DNA of 64,000 nucleotides from Seonamhaeicola sediminis (GTDB lineage Bacteria; Bacteroidota; Bacteroidia; Flavobacteriales; Flavobacteriaceae): assembly GCF_004358095.2 (NCBI RefSeq), contig NZ_SMZJ02000003.1:310001-374000 (forward strand). Direction: 5' to 3'. A program made the translations under genes and the position numbers. How positions within the stretch are numbered: position 1 is the stretch's first letter; each line of letters starts with the position of its first letter. The notes under the pieces were generated by a model. It was not told the DNA's origin. It saw nothing but the letters and a program-made list of their open reading frames with translations, and made no database searches. Positions 1-9,608 of the stretch are shown one piece after another.

Positions 1-1158
1 TTTTAGAGTGATTACGCAATTATTGTAAGTTGATGTTACATAAACTTTCACCAAAGCTTTTCCATCAACCATTTCAAGATTTACTAAGGCCTCTTTAGTG
101 GCATTTTTTACTACACCCACATTGTAATAAGGCATAAAATATTGCTTAAAACTCTTCTCTTCGTATGGATGCATCCAAGAGAAATCTGGTTGATTATCGG
201 TGTAAACACCACACATTAACTCAATATAAGGGCCATCTTCATCTGTTAAATTTCTGTCCCATGCCTTACCAAACTCTCCGTTACCCCAAGTCCACTGTTT
301 TTTACCTGGAGACACATTGTGATCGGCCACATGAAGCAATCCGCCTTTTGAATCGTTTTCATAACCACCCACAAAATCATACTTAGAAGTAATTGCCATA
401 TAACTGGTTGGCACCGGAATATTTTTATATCTAGAGATATCTGTTCCTGGAGAATAATCTACTTTGTAATATTCGCCTTTAGCTATTGGAAACTCTGATA
501 CATCGCGCTTACCATGGTCAAACACGGCATTTACATCTGGCGGAAACACTGATTGGTAATGATCATTAACTGCTACAGCAGGATTTGCCCACCATAAGAA
601 TGTTTGTGGATGCGGTGTTCTGTTATATAAATGCGCTTTAATTTCAATGTAAGCTTTATCAGGATGCAAGGTAAAACCAGCCATTCCTTTAGTACGGAAC
701 ATACGTTCTAATTCACTAACCCAAACCGTTTTACTGCCATCTTCGTTGTCTTCAATATAAAAATCTGTTGGGTCGTACGTACTTGGTCTATGATGCTGTG
801 GCCAGTTAAACTCTATACCACCAGATATCCATGGCCCTGTTAACCCCACCAAAGCTGGTTTGATAACATGATTATAATACACAAAATCACGTTCTCTAAT
901 CTTATCATACGCTCTTTGGATTCTACCACCTAAAGCAGGCAAAATCATTAATTTGATATAATCATTTTCAATAAAAATAGCATCCCACTCTTTATCTACT
1001 TTCTCATCACTGATTTTTTCAATAACAGGATGTGGATATACTGAACCACTACTGGCCTGATATACACGCTTTTCTAAAAAAACAGGGTATTTCTCTGGTG
1101 CCCCTACCTCATAGGTAGGAATGGTTACTCTCTCGTGCCAAGCCTTTACTGTCTTCAT
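1..1158 (-). CDS. DUF5107 domain protein (3' end beyond window)
   Basis: Partial gene: 386 codons are visible from an ATG at 1158, and the open frame runs off the left edge. The opening residues (MKTVKAWHERVTIPTYEVG) and the later stretches GGRIQRAYDK, SGGIEFNWPQHHRP and TFLWWANPA are typical of DUF5107 proteins of Bacteroidota PULs. I believe that family is related to the galactose-mutarotase-like fold; it often carries C-terminal TPR repeats, which would lie outside this window. There is no signal peptide, so the protein is predicted to be cytoplasmic and to act on imported sugars or oligosaccharides. It starts 33 bp after the GH2 gene and is the last visible gene of the PUL operon. Its biochemical activity is unknown to me. 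Confidence 0.8.
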   Translation of the reverse strand, partial: MKTVKAWHERVTIPTYEVGAPEKYPVFLEKRVYQASSGSVYPHPVIEKISDEKVDKEWDAIFIENDYIKLMILPALGGRIQRAYDKIRERDFVYYNHVIKPALVGLTGPWISGGIEFNWPQHHRPSTYDPTDFYIEDNEDGSKTVWVSELERMFRTKGMAGFTLHPDKAYIEIKAHLYNRTPHPQTFLWWANPAVAVNDHYQSVFPPDVNAVFDHGKRDVSEFPIAKGEYYKVDYSPGTDISRYKNIPVPTSYMAITSKYDFVGGYENDSKGGLLHVADHNVSPGKKQWTWGNGEFGKAWDRNLTDEDGPYIELMCGVYTDNQPDFSWMHPYEEKSFKQYFMPYYNVGVVKNATKEALVNLEMVDGKALVKVYVTSTYNNCVITLK

Positions 1159-1191
1159 AATCTTTAAATTTAATGCTTAGTTTGTTTGTTA

Positions 1192-4032
1192 CTAATATGT
1201 TAATAGCGCTTTTAGTTGACTAATTGTTAATTCACTTTTAGGTTTAAAATCCTGACCGGTCATATATGTTTTTAAACTGTATAAAAGTTGTTGTGCTTCA
1301 AGTCTTTCTTCTAAATCAGTATGCAGGTCTATTCCAGAAAAAATTAACTTTCCTTTCCCTACCCGTGCTTCAAAAATTAAAGCAAGTTTTCTATTTTTAA
1401 ACCAATCGTCAATAACTCTAACAATAGGATTTAATTCAGGCATATCGTCAAAAACAATAGCATTTGAATGACTCATGGCATCCCACCATTGCCAATTGGA
1501 ATGGTATTCTGTTGGAAAGTTAGCTAAAGCAGGGTGTTCTGGGTTACATAGAATTCCCAAGGTATGTGGTTTCTGTCCATTGGTCCAAGAGGTATTCCAA
1601 AAAATACTTGAAAAGCCAATACCAATATCGCCTCCTTTTTCTGGAGCTATATCTCCTTTGTTAATATTTAAAAGTACATTACCCCCATTCTCTAAATAAC
1701 TGATAGTTTTTGCATCTAGTTTACTTATTACTTTGATAGAGGAATCATCTACAACAACTCTATTTTTATTAGGATATACCCAAACATCCCAATTGTTTTT
1801 ATAATCTTCTACTGAAACAGTTAATGTTAACTTTTGAGCTGTATCTATAGAACTTAAAGACTGATTAATAGTACCCAATTGAATGCCATTCCCTATTGGA
1901 ATATCTGTTTCATTCAATACTCCTTTGGAGAAAACACTTCCATCTATTTTAATTAACTCCCATTTTGGGGTTACATTCTTTAAAGGATATTCTCCAAAAT
2001 GGGCTATTTCAATTTTAGCGGTTAATGTATCGGTATTTTTAAATGTTGGTTTAGATAAACGTGCTAGCGGAACCGTACTCCCACTAAAGGCCTTAAATTC
2101 TTCAGGTGTCACATAGCCTTTCTCATCCCAAAAAGCATCTAAAACACCAACCAAAGCGGTCCCCTGACCAGGGAAATCATGTAAATCTAATAACTGATAA
2201 CCTGCCATTCCTTTGGTTCGTAATGCTGCTTCAATATCTGCTTTATAGCATAGTGTTTGCAATTTTCCTGATGCCAACAAGAAGCTGTCTGCTAATTTCA
2301 ACATACCGTTCTCCTCTAAAGATTCCTTGAAAATTTCAAAGTTTTTAGGCTTTAAAACACCTTTGTACTTGGGCATTTCTTTAAAGTTGGGATACACACA
2401 CCATTGCCCCATTTCATGGCTAACATATGGCATAGGTGTTTTATCAATAAAGGTACTCCAATCAAATTCGGTTTGTGGTGCTTTGGCATTAATGATGCTT
2501 TTTAAGTTTTCATTCCAACCTTGAATTCTTGGACCTCTGTGATTATAATAATCCATATTCTCCAGATAAGGATAGCCAGCACCGCTAGTGTACAAACGTC
2601 TTTTATCTAAAGCTTTGAAATGATCAACATACTTAGTTAAATATGCTTTGTGATTTTTACCACTTGGCTCGTTACCATAAGTCATTAAAACAAACGATGG
2701 ATGGTTGCCATAAGTGTTAATAATGTCTTCTCCTTCTTTGTATAACCACGTATCAACGGGCTCACCATCTCCTAAACCAGCCCGCCACGCAGATGCTTCG
2801 GCTTGAATATAAATTCCCATTTCATCAGCAGCCTGAAACGCTGCTTCTGGCGGACACCAAGAATGAAAACGCATGTGGTTTAAACCATAAGCCTTGATAA
2901 TATTCATGATTCTTTTCCATGAATCCACATCTGTTGGAGGATAACCCGTTAATGGGAAAATAGCACATTCTAATGTTCCTCTAAGATATATTGGTTGGTC
3001 ATTAATAGTAAAAACTGTTTCTTTTGCCTTAAACTCTCGCATACCGAAAGTTTCCACTTTTTCGTCTAACTCTTTTTCAGAATTTAAAGACAAATGCATT
3101 TTGTACAAGTTAGGATTGAATTCATCCCAAAGTTTAGGAGCATCTCCCATTGGATAATCAAACTCAACTGTTTTAGAATCATCTATTTCTATTGACTCTT
3201 TTAAAACTTCAAGAGCTTCCCCGTTTTCTGATTTTTCTTTGGCTTGAAGTGTTAATTCTGCAGATTGGTTCTTACCTGTTCCGTTTTCAATTCTAACTAC
3301 CACTCTAACGGTTTTATCAGAGACGTTAGGATATAATTTCACATTTCCGATAGACATTTTTGGAACCGCAGAAAGCGATATGTCCCCTACGATACCATTC
3401 CAGTTAGTTTGTGTGTTGTCTGAAATACTATGAGCATCTAAACCTACATTGATGTCTTTTATGCGGTTGTCTATACGTATGGAAATAGTATGTTCTCCAA
3501 CTGACAATTCACCCAAATTATAATTATGGGCTGTAGCCAAACTATTCTGCATTCCCAGTTTCTCATCATCTACCCATACTGTAGATTCCCAGTGTACACG
3601 CTCCAGATGTAAAACAATATTTTTGCTTTCCCAAGATTGTGGAATGGCTATTTTTTTCTGATACCAAGCAGGCCCTTTATAATCTTTAACGGGAGTTAAC
3701 CAAAAGGACACCTTTACGTTGCCCTCTTGTCGGTACTTTTTCATCTCTTCAGACTTATACCAAAGACTATCATTCCACATGTTACCAGTCCAATTGGTTT
3801 TAACTGATATATCATTACCCTTACCATTTTCGGGCATAGACCCCGGTAAACTAATGCTATCCTCTAAATTCAATTTAAACCACTTTTCTTTTTCACCTTG
3901 GTCTAGTGAATCAATTCTAAAATTCCACGTTCCAGACAAATCTAAATAAGCGCTTTCATCATTTTTACAATTCTGAAAAGTGACGCATATAGTCATTAAA
4001 AGAATTATGGTATGTATTCTGAAAATCTTCAT
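1192..4032 (-). CDS. Glycoside hydrolase family 2 lipoprotein (beta-galactosidase/glucuronidase-like)
   Basis: A 946-residue GH2 enzyme. A hydrophobic leader ends at Cys22, a plausible lipidation site, so it should be membrane-anchored. The N-terminal jelly-roll sugar-binding domain (about 30-230, with LSGTWNFRID and the SLPGSM region) is followed by an Ig-like domain and a TIM barrel. The catalytic pair is visible: acid/base Glu455 in TYGNEPSG and nucleophile Glu540 in VSHEMGQW. The last roughly 150 residues (NGGNVLLNIN through GKLIFSGIDL) resemble the amidotransferase-like C-terminal domain of large GH2 enzymes. It lies 9 bp after the SGNH esterase in the PUL operon. GH2 covers beta-galactosidase, beta-glucuronidase and others, so the leaving sugar is not resolved; a periplasmic exo-enzyme is likely. 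Confidence 0.88.
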   Translation of the reverse strand: MKIFRIHTIILLMTICVTFQNCKNDESAYLDLSGTWNFRIDSLDQGEKEKWFKLNLEDSISLPGSMPENGKGNDISVKTNWTGNMWNDSLWYKSEEMKKYRQEGNVKVSFWLTPVKDYKGPAWYQKKIAIPQSWESKNIVLHLERVHWESTVWVDDEKLGMQNSLATAHNYNLGELSVGEHTISIRIDNRIKDINVGLDAHSISDNTQTNWNGIVGDISLSAVPKMSIGNVKLYPNVSDKTVRVVVRIENGTGKNQSAELTLQAKEKSENGEALEVLKESIEIDDSKTVEFDYPMGDAPKLWDEFNPNLYKMHLSLNSEKELDEKVETFGMREFKAKETVFTINDQPIYLRGTLECAIFPLTGYPPTDVDSWKRIMNIIKAYGLNHMRFHSWCPPEAAFQAADEMGIYIQAEASAWRAGLGDGEPVDTWLYKEGEDIINTYGNHPSFVLMTYGNEPSGKNHKAYLTKYVDHFKALDKRRLYTSGAGYPYLENMDYYNHRGPRIQGWNENLKSIINAKAPQTEFDWSTFIDKTPMPYVSHEMGQWCVYPNFKEMPKYKGVLKPKNFEIFKESLEENGMLKLADSFLLASGKLQTLCYKADIEAALRTKGMAGYQLLDLHDFPGQGTALVGVLDAFWDEKGYVTPEEFKAFSGSTVPLARLSKPTFKNTDTLTAKIEIAHFGEYPLKNVTPKWELIKIDGSVFSKGVLNETDIPIGNGIQLGTINQSLSSIDTAQKLTLTVSVEDYKNNWDVWVYPNKNRVVVDDSSIKVISKLDAKTISYLENGGNVLLNINKGDIAPEKGGDIGIGFSSIFWNTSWTNGQKPHTLGILCNPEHPALANFPTEYHSNWQWWDAMSHSNAIVFDDMPELNPIVRVIDDWFKNRKLALIFEARVGKGKLIFSGIDLHTDLEERLEAQQLLYSLKTYMTGQDFKPKSELTISQLKALLTY

Positions 4033-4041
4033 TTAAATAAT

Positions 4042-4806
4042 TTAGTCCGTTTTATACTTAGAGTTTTTTAAATATTCAAAAATGGCATCAGCTACAAATT
4101 GATGTCCTTTTTGATTGATATGATTATTCTGCGACATATACCCTATTAGAGGTTGAATTTTGGCCAATGTCTTGAACAATCCGTAGCTATCCACCAAACC
4201 AACATTGTACTTTTTTGCCAGTGCCCTAATCTGTTCACTGTGTTGGGCTAAAGGTGTTTCTTCGGAAGTGATATCTTCATTCAAATCGGGGGTAGGCGTT
4301 AATAAAATAACCTTGGTACCGTATGCCAATGCATCTTCAATCATTTGCTCCCAAGCCACTTTTGCGCGTTCTAAACCAATGCTTCTATCGTTCAACCCAT
4401 AATCTATAAAAAGGACATCTGGCCTATGATTTAGTACGTCTTCCTTAAAACGTTTTGCGCCTTGTTCTGCCTGTTCCCCTCCAATAGACGTTGTAATGGT
4501 GTTTACAACTGAGTATGGATAAAAGTCGTTAACCTTTTTTAGTGTACGGTATGGATAAGCATTTATCCTATCTAACACACCTCTGGTGGTGTACCCTGTT
4601 GGCACTGAATGCCCATGAAACACTAAATTTATAGTACGGTTATTTGGCCACTTTACCATTAGTTCTTTTTTAAGAGAATCTAGGTAATGGGTAGCTAAGT
4701 TTTCTTTTTTTGAAGATGAAACTCCTTTAAGCTGTGCACAAGCAAAATTGAAGCTCAATAAAAAAGCAAATCCTAAGATTTTATATGTTTTAGAATTTAA
4801 AATCAT
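4042..4806 (-). CDS. SGNH/GDSL-family esterase
   Basis: Probable carbohydrate esterase of 255 residues. The start at 4806 gives a clean signal peptide (MILNSKTYKILGFAFLLSF...ACAQ) and sits 10 bp after the transporter stop. An upstream in-frame ATG at 4845 would add 13 non-signal-like residues and overlap the transporter gene. Block I is GHSVPTGY with Ser67 as nucleophile, block III is DYGLNDRS, and block V is NNHINQKGHQ with the catalytic His at 229. The Asp usually three residues before that His is replaced by Gln, so it may work as a Ser-His dyad or use another acid. The role fits removal of acetyl or similar groups from the glycan, in the periplasm or outside the cell. The substrate is inferred from context only. 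Confidence 0.8.
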   Translation of the reverse strand: MILNSKTYKILGFAFLLSFNFACAQLKGVSSSKKENLATHYLDSLKKELMVKWPNNRTINLVFHGHSVPTGYTTRGVLDRINAYPYRTLKKVNDFYPYSVVNTITTSIGGEQAEQGAKRFKEDVLNHRPDVLFIDYGLNDRSIGLERAKVAWEQMIEDALAYGTKVILLTPTPDLNEDITSEETPLAQHSEQIRALAKKYNVGLVDSYGLFKTLAKIQPLIGYMSQNNHINQKGHQFVADAIFEYLKNSKYKTD

Positions 4807-4816
4807 CTTCCAACTA

Positions 4817-6217
4817 TTATTTATCCTTTGTAAATTCCATTTCAATTTCTTCTAAACTCTTCCCTTTGGTTTCTGGCAACTTACTTCGTATGAATAAAAA
4901 GCCAGCGACGCATATAGCACTATATACCCAGAATGTTCCAGAAGCACCTAAAGCATCATTTAAAATTGGAAAAGTAAATGTTAATATAAAAGACGCAACC
5001 CATAAAGAAAATGTAGCGATAGACATGGCTACACCTCTGATTTTGTTTGGAAAAATCTCAGAAAGCACTACCCATGTAATTGGTGCTAAAGACATGGCGT
5101 AAATAGCAATTGCGGTTATTACTAATAATAACACTGGCCATCCCGTAAACTGGAAAAAGTAGGCACCACCCAAAATGAGATATACCACACCCAAGCCTAT
5201 AGAGCCTAATAGCATGAGTTTTCTGCGACCCCAGCTATCAACAGTTCGCATGGCGATTAATGTAAAAATTAAATTCACACTACCTGTAATGACGATATTA
5301 AATAACATATCGCCCACGCTATAACCTGCTGCCGTAAAAATTTCTTCAGCATAATTAAAAATGATATTTATACCGCACCATTGTTGGAATATTGCCAATA
5401 CTATACCTATTACCAAAATAGGTTTTATTTTGGCAGATTTTAAATCAGCTATATTAACTTTGGCTTGTCCGCTCTCTTCTAAAGTCAATTTGATACTATT
5501 GAGTTCTTCTTGAGCATAGGCCTCACCGCCTATTTTCGCAAGTACATTTTTAGCAGTTTCCGACTCATTTATCTTCACTAAAAATCTTGGACTTTTAGGC
5601 ACAATAAACATTAAGACAAAGAACAAAATAGCAGGAATAAGTTCTGCCCAAAACATCCAACGCCATCCTGTCTGTCCGTTCCACGATGCTAAAATCATCT
5701 CTGGGGTACTGCTATCAGGAATGGCTTCGGCTATGAAAAAATTAGCCACTTGAGCTGCTAAAATCCCAATTACTAGTGTTAATTGATTGATAGCCACAAA
5801 CTGACCACGATATTTTGCTGGAGCTATTTCTGCTATATACATTGGAGATAGTGTTGATGCCATTCCAATTCCTAATCCTCCAATAAGACGATATATTATA
5901 AATGGTGTAAAACTATCTACATAACCAGTTCCAAAAGCTGAAATGGTAAACAAAGCTGCTGAAAAAATTAAAGGTAATTTTCTACCAAATTTATCTGCAA
6001 CTACACCAGAAATTACAGCTCCTAGAATACATCCAATCAAAGCACTACTCATGGCCCAACCTTGTAATGTAGGCTGCGAGGTTATATCAAAAAAGAGTTC
6101 GTAAAATGGTTTTGCTCCACCAATAACTACCCAGTCATAACCGAATAAAAATCCACCCATTGCAGAGACAAGTGCTAAAAAAAGTAGATATGAAAAATTG
6201 AATTTAGTGTTTCTCAT
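4817..6217 (-). CDS. Sugar porter family MFS transporter
   Basis: A 466-residue inner-membrane transporter with about 12 predicted membrane segments. Sugar-porter signatures are present: GGFLFGYDWVVIGG in TM1, VVADKFGRKLP in the loop between TM2 and TM3, PKSPRFLV before the central loop, and PETKGKSLEEIE near the C-terminus. The family includes proton/xylose, arabinose and galactose symporters. Here it probably imports the monosaccharide released by the PUL hydrolases. It lies between the sulfatase (48 bp upstream) and the SGNH esterase (10 bp downstream). A monosaccharide porter inside the operon, together with a cytoplasmic AraC-type regulator, suggests the inducer may be the imported sugar. 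The transported sugar is not resolved. Confidence 0.9.
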   Translation of the reverse strand: MRNTKFNFSYLLFLALVSAMGGFLFGYDWVVIGGAKPFYELFFDITSQPTLQGWAMSSALIGCILGAVISGVVADKFGRKLPLIFSAALFTISAFGTGYVDSFTPFIIYRLIGGLGIGMASTLSPMYIAEIAPAKYRGQFVAINQLTLVIGILAAQVANFFIAEAIPDSSTPEMILASWNGQTGWRWMFWAELIPAILFFVLMFIVPKSPRFLVKINESETAKNVLAKIGGEAYAQEELNSIKLTLEESGQAKVNIADLKSAKIKPILVIGIVLAIFQQWCGINIIFNYAEEIFTAAGYSVGDMLFNIVITGSVNLIFTLIAMRTVDSWGRRKLMLLGSIGLGVVYLILGGAYFFQFTGWPVLLLVITAIAIYAMSLAPITWVVLSEIFPNKIRGVAMSIATFSLWVASFILTFTFPILNDALGASGTFWVYSAICVAGFLFIRSKLPETKGKSLEEIEMEFTKDK

Positions 6218-6265
6218 TATAGTTTAGTTTGGTTGGTTAGTTGTTATTCTTTTTTATGAGATTGG

Positions 6266-7888
6266 TTAATCTTTGGTGTTTAAACTACTGTCATACCAAT
6301 TATTATTTGGATCAAAATCTTTACTTAGAAAATCCATACGTTGCTTTTCTAAGCGTTGTTTCATTTTAGTTTTTCTTTCTTCATATTTTGCTTTGGCTTT
6401 TGCATCATCATACTTTTCATAGACCTCTGGAGTCCTTGCATTTACACTAGATAGATAGGTGTCCAACTCATTTCTTAAACTTTGTGCTATCTCAGATTTT
6501 TCAGCTGATAAATCATTTGTTTCTCCAGGATCTGTTGACAAATTATATAGTTCATCATGTCCATCTTCCCAGTAATGGATAAGTTTATAAGCATCCTTTC
6601 TAATAATACTCACAGGATCTCCGCCTTGGTTTCCGTAATGCGGATAATGCCAAAATAAAGGTCTAGTATCTAAACTTTCACCTTTTAAAAGCGGCACTAA
6701 ACTCACACCATCAACAACATGTTCTGTATGCTTTTCTGCACCAACTAAATCTAGAAGTGTAGGATAAAAATCTATTCCAGATACTGGATAATCTATTTGT
6801 TTGGGCGTATTTTTTAGCATTGGTGCCTTAATTAAATAAGGCTCTCTTATGCCTCCTTCCCATTGGTAGCCTTTGCCTCCTCTTAGTGGCGCATTAGTAG
6901 TAGAAAAAGCATCACCACTGGCCACACCACCATTATCAGATGTAAACAAAACGATGGTATTTTCATCCAGCCCAAGTTCATTTAGTCTATCTAAAACCAC
7001 ACCTACCGCATCATCCATAGATTCTACTAAGCCAGCATAAATAGGATTATCTTGCACATTTCTAATTGGTAATCTAGCTTCCATTTCAAAGCCAGATTCT
7101 GGAATACCTTGTGCTTCTGCTTTATCTCTATATTTCTTCCATTTTGCTTCAGTAGTTTCAATAGGTCCATGTACCGCGTAAAAGGAAAGGTATGCAAAAA
7201 ATGGCTCATCTTTATTTGCTGAAATAAAATCGGCCGTTTCTAAGGCCAAACGTTTGGTTAAATTCTCACCTTCATAATTGTAATCAAGTTTCGGATTTCT
7301 CCAAGGGGCATAATAACCACCTTTAGGGCCTCCAACTTCCCAACCTCCTTTGTTAATTTCGAATCCATTATTCTCGGGAGAAAAAGGCTCATCTCCAAGA
7401 TGCCATTTTCCAGCAAAAAATGTTTTATACCCATGGCTCTTTAGTGCCTCGGCAATTGTTATAGTTGAATCATTTAAAGCATGTTCATATTCCGGAGGCA
7501 TAACTTTTGTATTGTAATAATCGCCCCATTTTTCACCTGTAGCTGCACCAATCCAATCGGTCACACCATGTCTAGCGGTATACTGTCCTGTCATGATACT
7601 TGCTCTAGAAGGACTACATACCTGACAAGCTGCATAACCCTGTGTAAACTGCACACCACTATTAGCTATGGCGTCAATATTTGGTGTTTCATAATAATTG
7701 CTTCCTGAATAGCTCAAATCATGAGCTCCTAGATCATCGGCTAGAATAAAAACGATATTAGGCTTTTTACTTTTAGCTTCCTCTTTATCATCATTGCCTT
7801 TACAACCATTTAAAAAAATGGTTGTAAGACAAAGACTAAAAACTAAAACTAACTCAAACTTAACTAACTTGATTCTTAAAAAGTTCAC
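6266..7888 (-). CDS. Sulfatase (S1 family, formylglycine type), lipoprotein
   Basis: Arylsulfatase-fold enzyme of 540 residues removing sulfate esters from the PUL substrate. The leader ends in FLNGC with Cys29 as the predicted lipid-modified residue. The metal site motif is ADDLGAHD. The catalytic signature is CSPSRASIMTGQYTARHG, where Cys91 would be oxidised to formylglycine. Further sulfatase elements are FFAGKWHLGD, TSDNGG and the LRGGKGYQWEGGIREP region. The Lys/Arg-rich C-terminal tail (about 490-530) is probably helical. It starts 16 bp after the GH30 gene at 7905. No maturase (FGE or anSME) is seen in the window; GldK is FGE-like in fold but is a structural secretion protein. Regioselectivity cannot be assigned. 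Confidence 0.93.
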   Translation of the reverse strand: MNFLRIKLVKFELVLVFSLCLTTIFLNGCKGNDDKEEAKSKKPNIVFILADDLGAHDLSYSGSNYYETPNIDAIANSGVQFTQGYAACQVCSPSRASIMTGQYTARHGVTDWIGAATGEKWGDYYNTKVMPPEYEHALNDSTITIAEALKSHGYKTFFAGKWHLGDEPFSPENNGFEINKGGWEVGGPKGGYYAPWRNPKLDYNYEGENLTKRLALETADFISANKDEPFFAYLSFYAVHGPIETTEAKWKKYRDKAEAQGIPESGFEMEARLPIRNVQDNPIYAGLVESMDDAVGVVLDRLNELGLDENTIVLFTSDNGGVASGDAFSTTNAPLRGGKGYQWEGGIREPYLIKAPMLKNTPKQIDYPVSGIDFYPTLLDLVGAEKHTEHVVDGVSLVPLLKGESLDTRPLFWHYPHYGNQGGDPVSIIRKDAYKLIHYWEDGHDELYNLSTDPGETNDLSAEKSEIAQSLRNELDTYLSSVNARTPEVYEKYDDAKAKAKYEERKTKMKQRLEKQRMDFLSKDFDPNNNWYDSSLNTKD

Positions 7889-7904
7889 TTCTTATATTTT
7901 GTTT

Positions 7905-9503
7905 CTAGAAACTTCCTATTAATGTATTAACAGAACGTGCTTCTAAGGTTATTTTTTTATCAATTACTTTCTTAAACTCTAAATTCTTATCCTTTGATGT
8001 TATGTATATAGATTCTGCTTTGAAATCTTGAAAATCTATAGTACAGGCTTTATCTCCATAATTAATTCCAACTACGATTAATTTTGATGAATCCCTGTCG
8101 ATATAACCCGATAGCATAATACCTTCAAAACTATCTTTTGGAAAATTTTCCTCATCTGTAACATTGATTTCCACTCGTACCATACCAGGCCTAATGAATC
8201 TGGAGTAGTTGCCGAAAGCCCATAAAAGTTTGGAGTCATGAAATGCACCATCAAACTTCATTTTATCCAAATTATATTTATCTTTTTCGTCACCTGTATC
8301 TAGATATATTAATCCATCTTTAAAATTGGCATTTGTTAAGGCAGTCCACCATTGCCATGAAGAAGCATTCGCCAAAGTTAAATCGGCATGAATTACACGA
8401 GCCACATAAAGCGCGGTATCCATTCCTAAATCACGCTTGTTTCCGCTTCCAATATCATCTGTGTTTTCTAAAATACAGAACTCACTTTGCCAATAATCAA
8501 GCTCATGAGATGTTAATTGTTTGTTTAGCTTTTGCCTAATAGTAATCAAGCTATCAACTGGCCAAGTAGTAAAGTAACTATGACCAGAAATAGTGTTTTT
8601 TAGATTCTTTAGGGTACTTGAACTATCTTTTTTACTAAAGAAATAATCTATTTGATGACCCCTTTCAGGCTTACCATAATTAGAATATAACCATCTTAAA
8701 TCTGCAGATTCGGCTAAAACAATTTCTGTTTCTAAACGACTCTCTTCTATTTTATCGTTTAGTAGCTTAGTAAGCTCAAATATATTTTTATTAGTGGCTG
8801 GTGTACCTTCTTGACTTTTCTTTTCCCAGTCCCATTGTGGTTCGTTTATTGGACTTAAGTATGCAAACTCAAAACCTCTGGAGTTAAAATGTTTTACAAC
8901 ATTCACCATAAATTGGGCGTAATCATCAAAATATTCAGGTTTTAAGTTTATTTCACCATCTTTATTATCACCATTATAACCTTTACCATTTTTAGTCCAT
9001 TGAACAGGTGCAGATATAGAAAAAGCTAAAAACTTATCAACGCCATATTGTTTCGCTTGATCTAAAAACCATTGCTGACCTTTTTGTTTGTTCCAATCAT
9101 AATTCCCCTTGTAATCTATAAACGATTCAGCTCTACGCCAATGATTTTTTATACCAGATGCATCACCTTGCTCCATCGTACCTGCACCAACATAAAAACG
9201 CCATATAGAGAGTCCTATCCCTTTAGGATTTCCGTTATCATTTATACCTTTACTAAATAAGAGTTCTGCTATTTTATTCTTTTTATCCTCTGGCCAATTT
9301 GCTCCAACATATTGACACCGCCAAGCGTCAGACGCTCCAAAACCATCAATAGTTTGAAACTTATGGTTTTTATTAATATTGATTTTTAAAGTTTGTGCAC
9401 CAAGAGAAAACGAAAACACAAAAAAACACAAAACCAAACCAACAACATGCATTATATTGTTATTTTTGAAATTTTGTGTTTTTATATTCGTTTTTGACAT
9501 CAC
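7905..9503 (-). CDS. Glycoside hydrolase family 30 protein
   Basis: A 532-residue clan GH-A hydrolase of the GH30 type. After a leader that probably starts translocation near Met18 and is cleaved after SLGAQ, the domain opens with QTIDGFGASDAWR, a GH30 hallmark. The acid/base Glu221 lies in SPINEPQWDW and the nucleophile Glu341 in LDYWQSEFCIL. The C-terminal about 100 residues form the side beta-domain typical of GH30. The family includes beta-1,6-galactanases, beta-1,6-glucanases and xylanases. It is a paralog of the GH30 lipoprotein at 11135-12757, but has a cleavable leader, so the two may act in different compartments. A 105-bp gap with a candidate -7 box (9541-9548) separates it from the upstream gene. 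Two ATGs are adjacent at the start; the first is taken. Confidence 0.85.
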   Translation of the reverse strand: MMSKTNIKTQNFKNNNIMHVVGLVLCFFVFSFSLGAQTLKININKNHKFQTIDGFGASDAWRCQYVGANWPEDKKNKIAELLFSKGINDNGNPKGIGLSIWRFYVGAGTMEQGDASGIKNHWRRAESFIDYKGNYDWNKQKGQQWFLDQAKQYGVDKFLAFSISAPVQWTKNGKGYNGDNKDGEINLKPEYFDDYAQFMVNVVKHFNSRGFEFAYLSPINEPQWDWEKKSQEGTPATNKNIFELTKLLNDKIEESRLETEIVLAESADLRWLYSNYGKPERGHQIDYFFSKKDSSSTLKNLKNTISGHSYFTTWPVDSLITIRQKLNKQLTSHELDYWQSEFCILENTDDIGSGNKRDLGMDTALYVARVIHADLTLANASSWQWWTALTNANFKDGLIYLDTGDEKDKYNLDKMKFDGAFHDSKLLWAFGNYSRFIRPGMVRVEINVTDEENFPKDSFEGIMLSGYIDRDSSKLIVVGINYGDKACTIDFQDFKAESIYITSKDKNLEFKKVIDKKITLEARSVNTLIGSF

Positions 9504-9540
9504 ATTAACTTAAATAAAAGTATTACGGTTAAAATATAGT

Positions 9541-9548
9541 CAAATTTA
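9541..9548 (-). promoter_or_regulatory. Candidate internal -7 box before GH30 gene
   Basis: The minus strand reads TAAATTTG, matching the Bacteroidota -7 consensus TAnnTTTG, 38 bp before the GH30 start codon. No clear -33 TTTG lies at the usual distance, so this is weak evidence for an internal PUL promoter. Confidence 0.2.
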
Positions 9549-9608
9549 GGGCTAATGTTAATGATAAAAATAGACTCCTTAACCTAATTTATGGATAATT
9601 ATACTATT

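Noticed and set aside
165-386. 73-residue plus-strand ORF inside the DUF5107 gene
   Set aside because: It is antisense to a long, well-matched gene and shows no domain, signal peptide or start context.
1475-3949. Several 65-77 residue plus-strand ORFs across the GH2 gene
   Set aside because: All are antisense shadows of a single continuous GH2 frame with intact catalytic residues.
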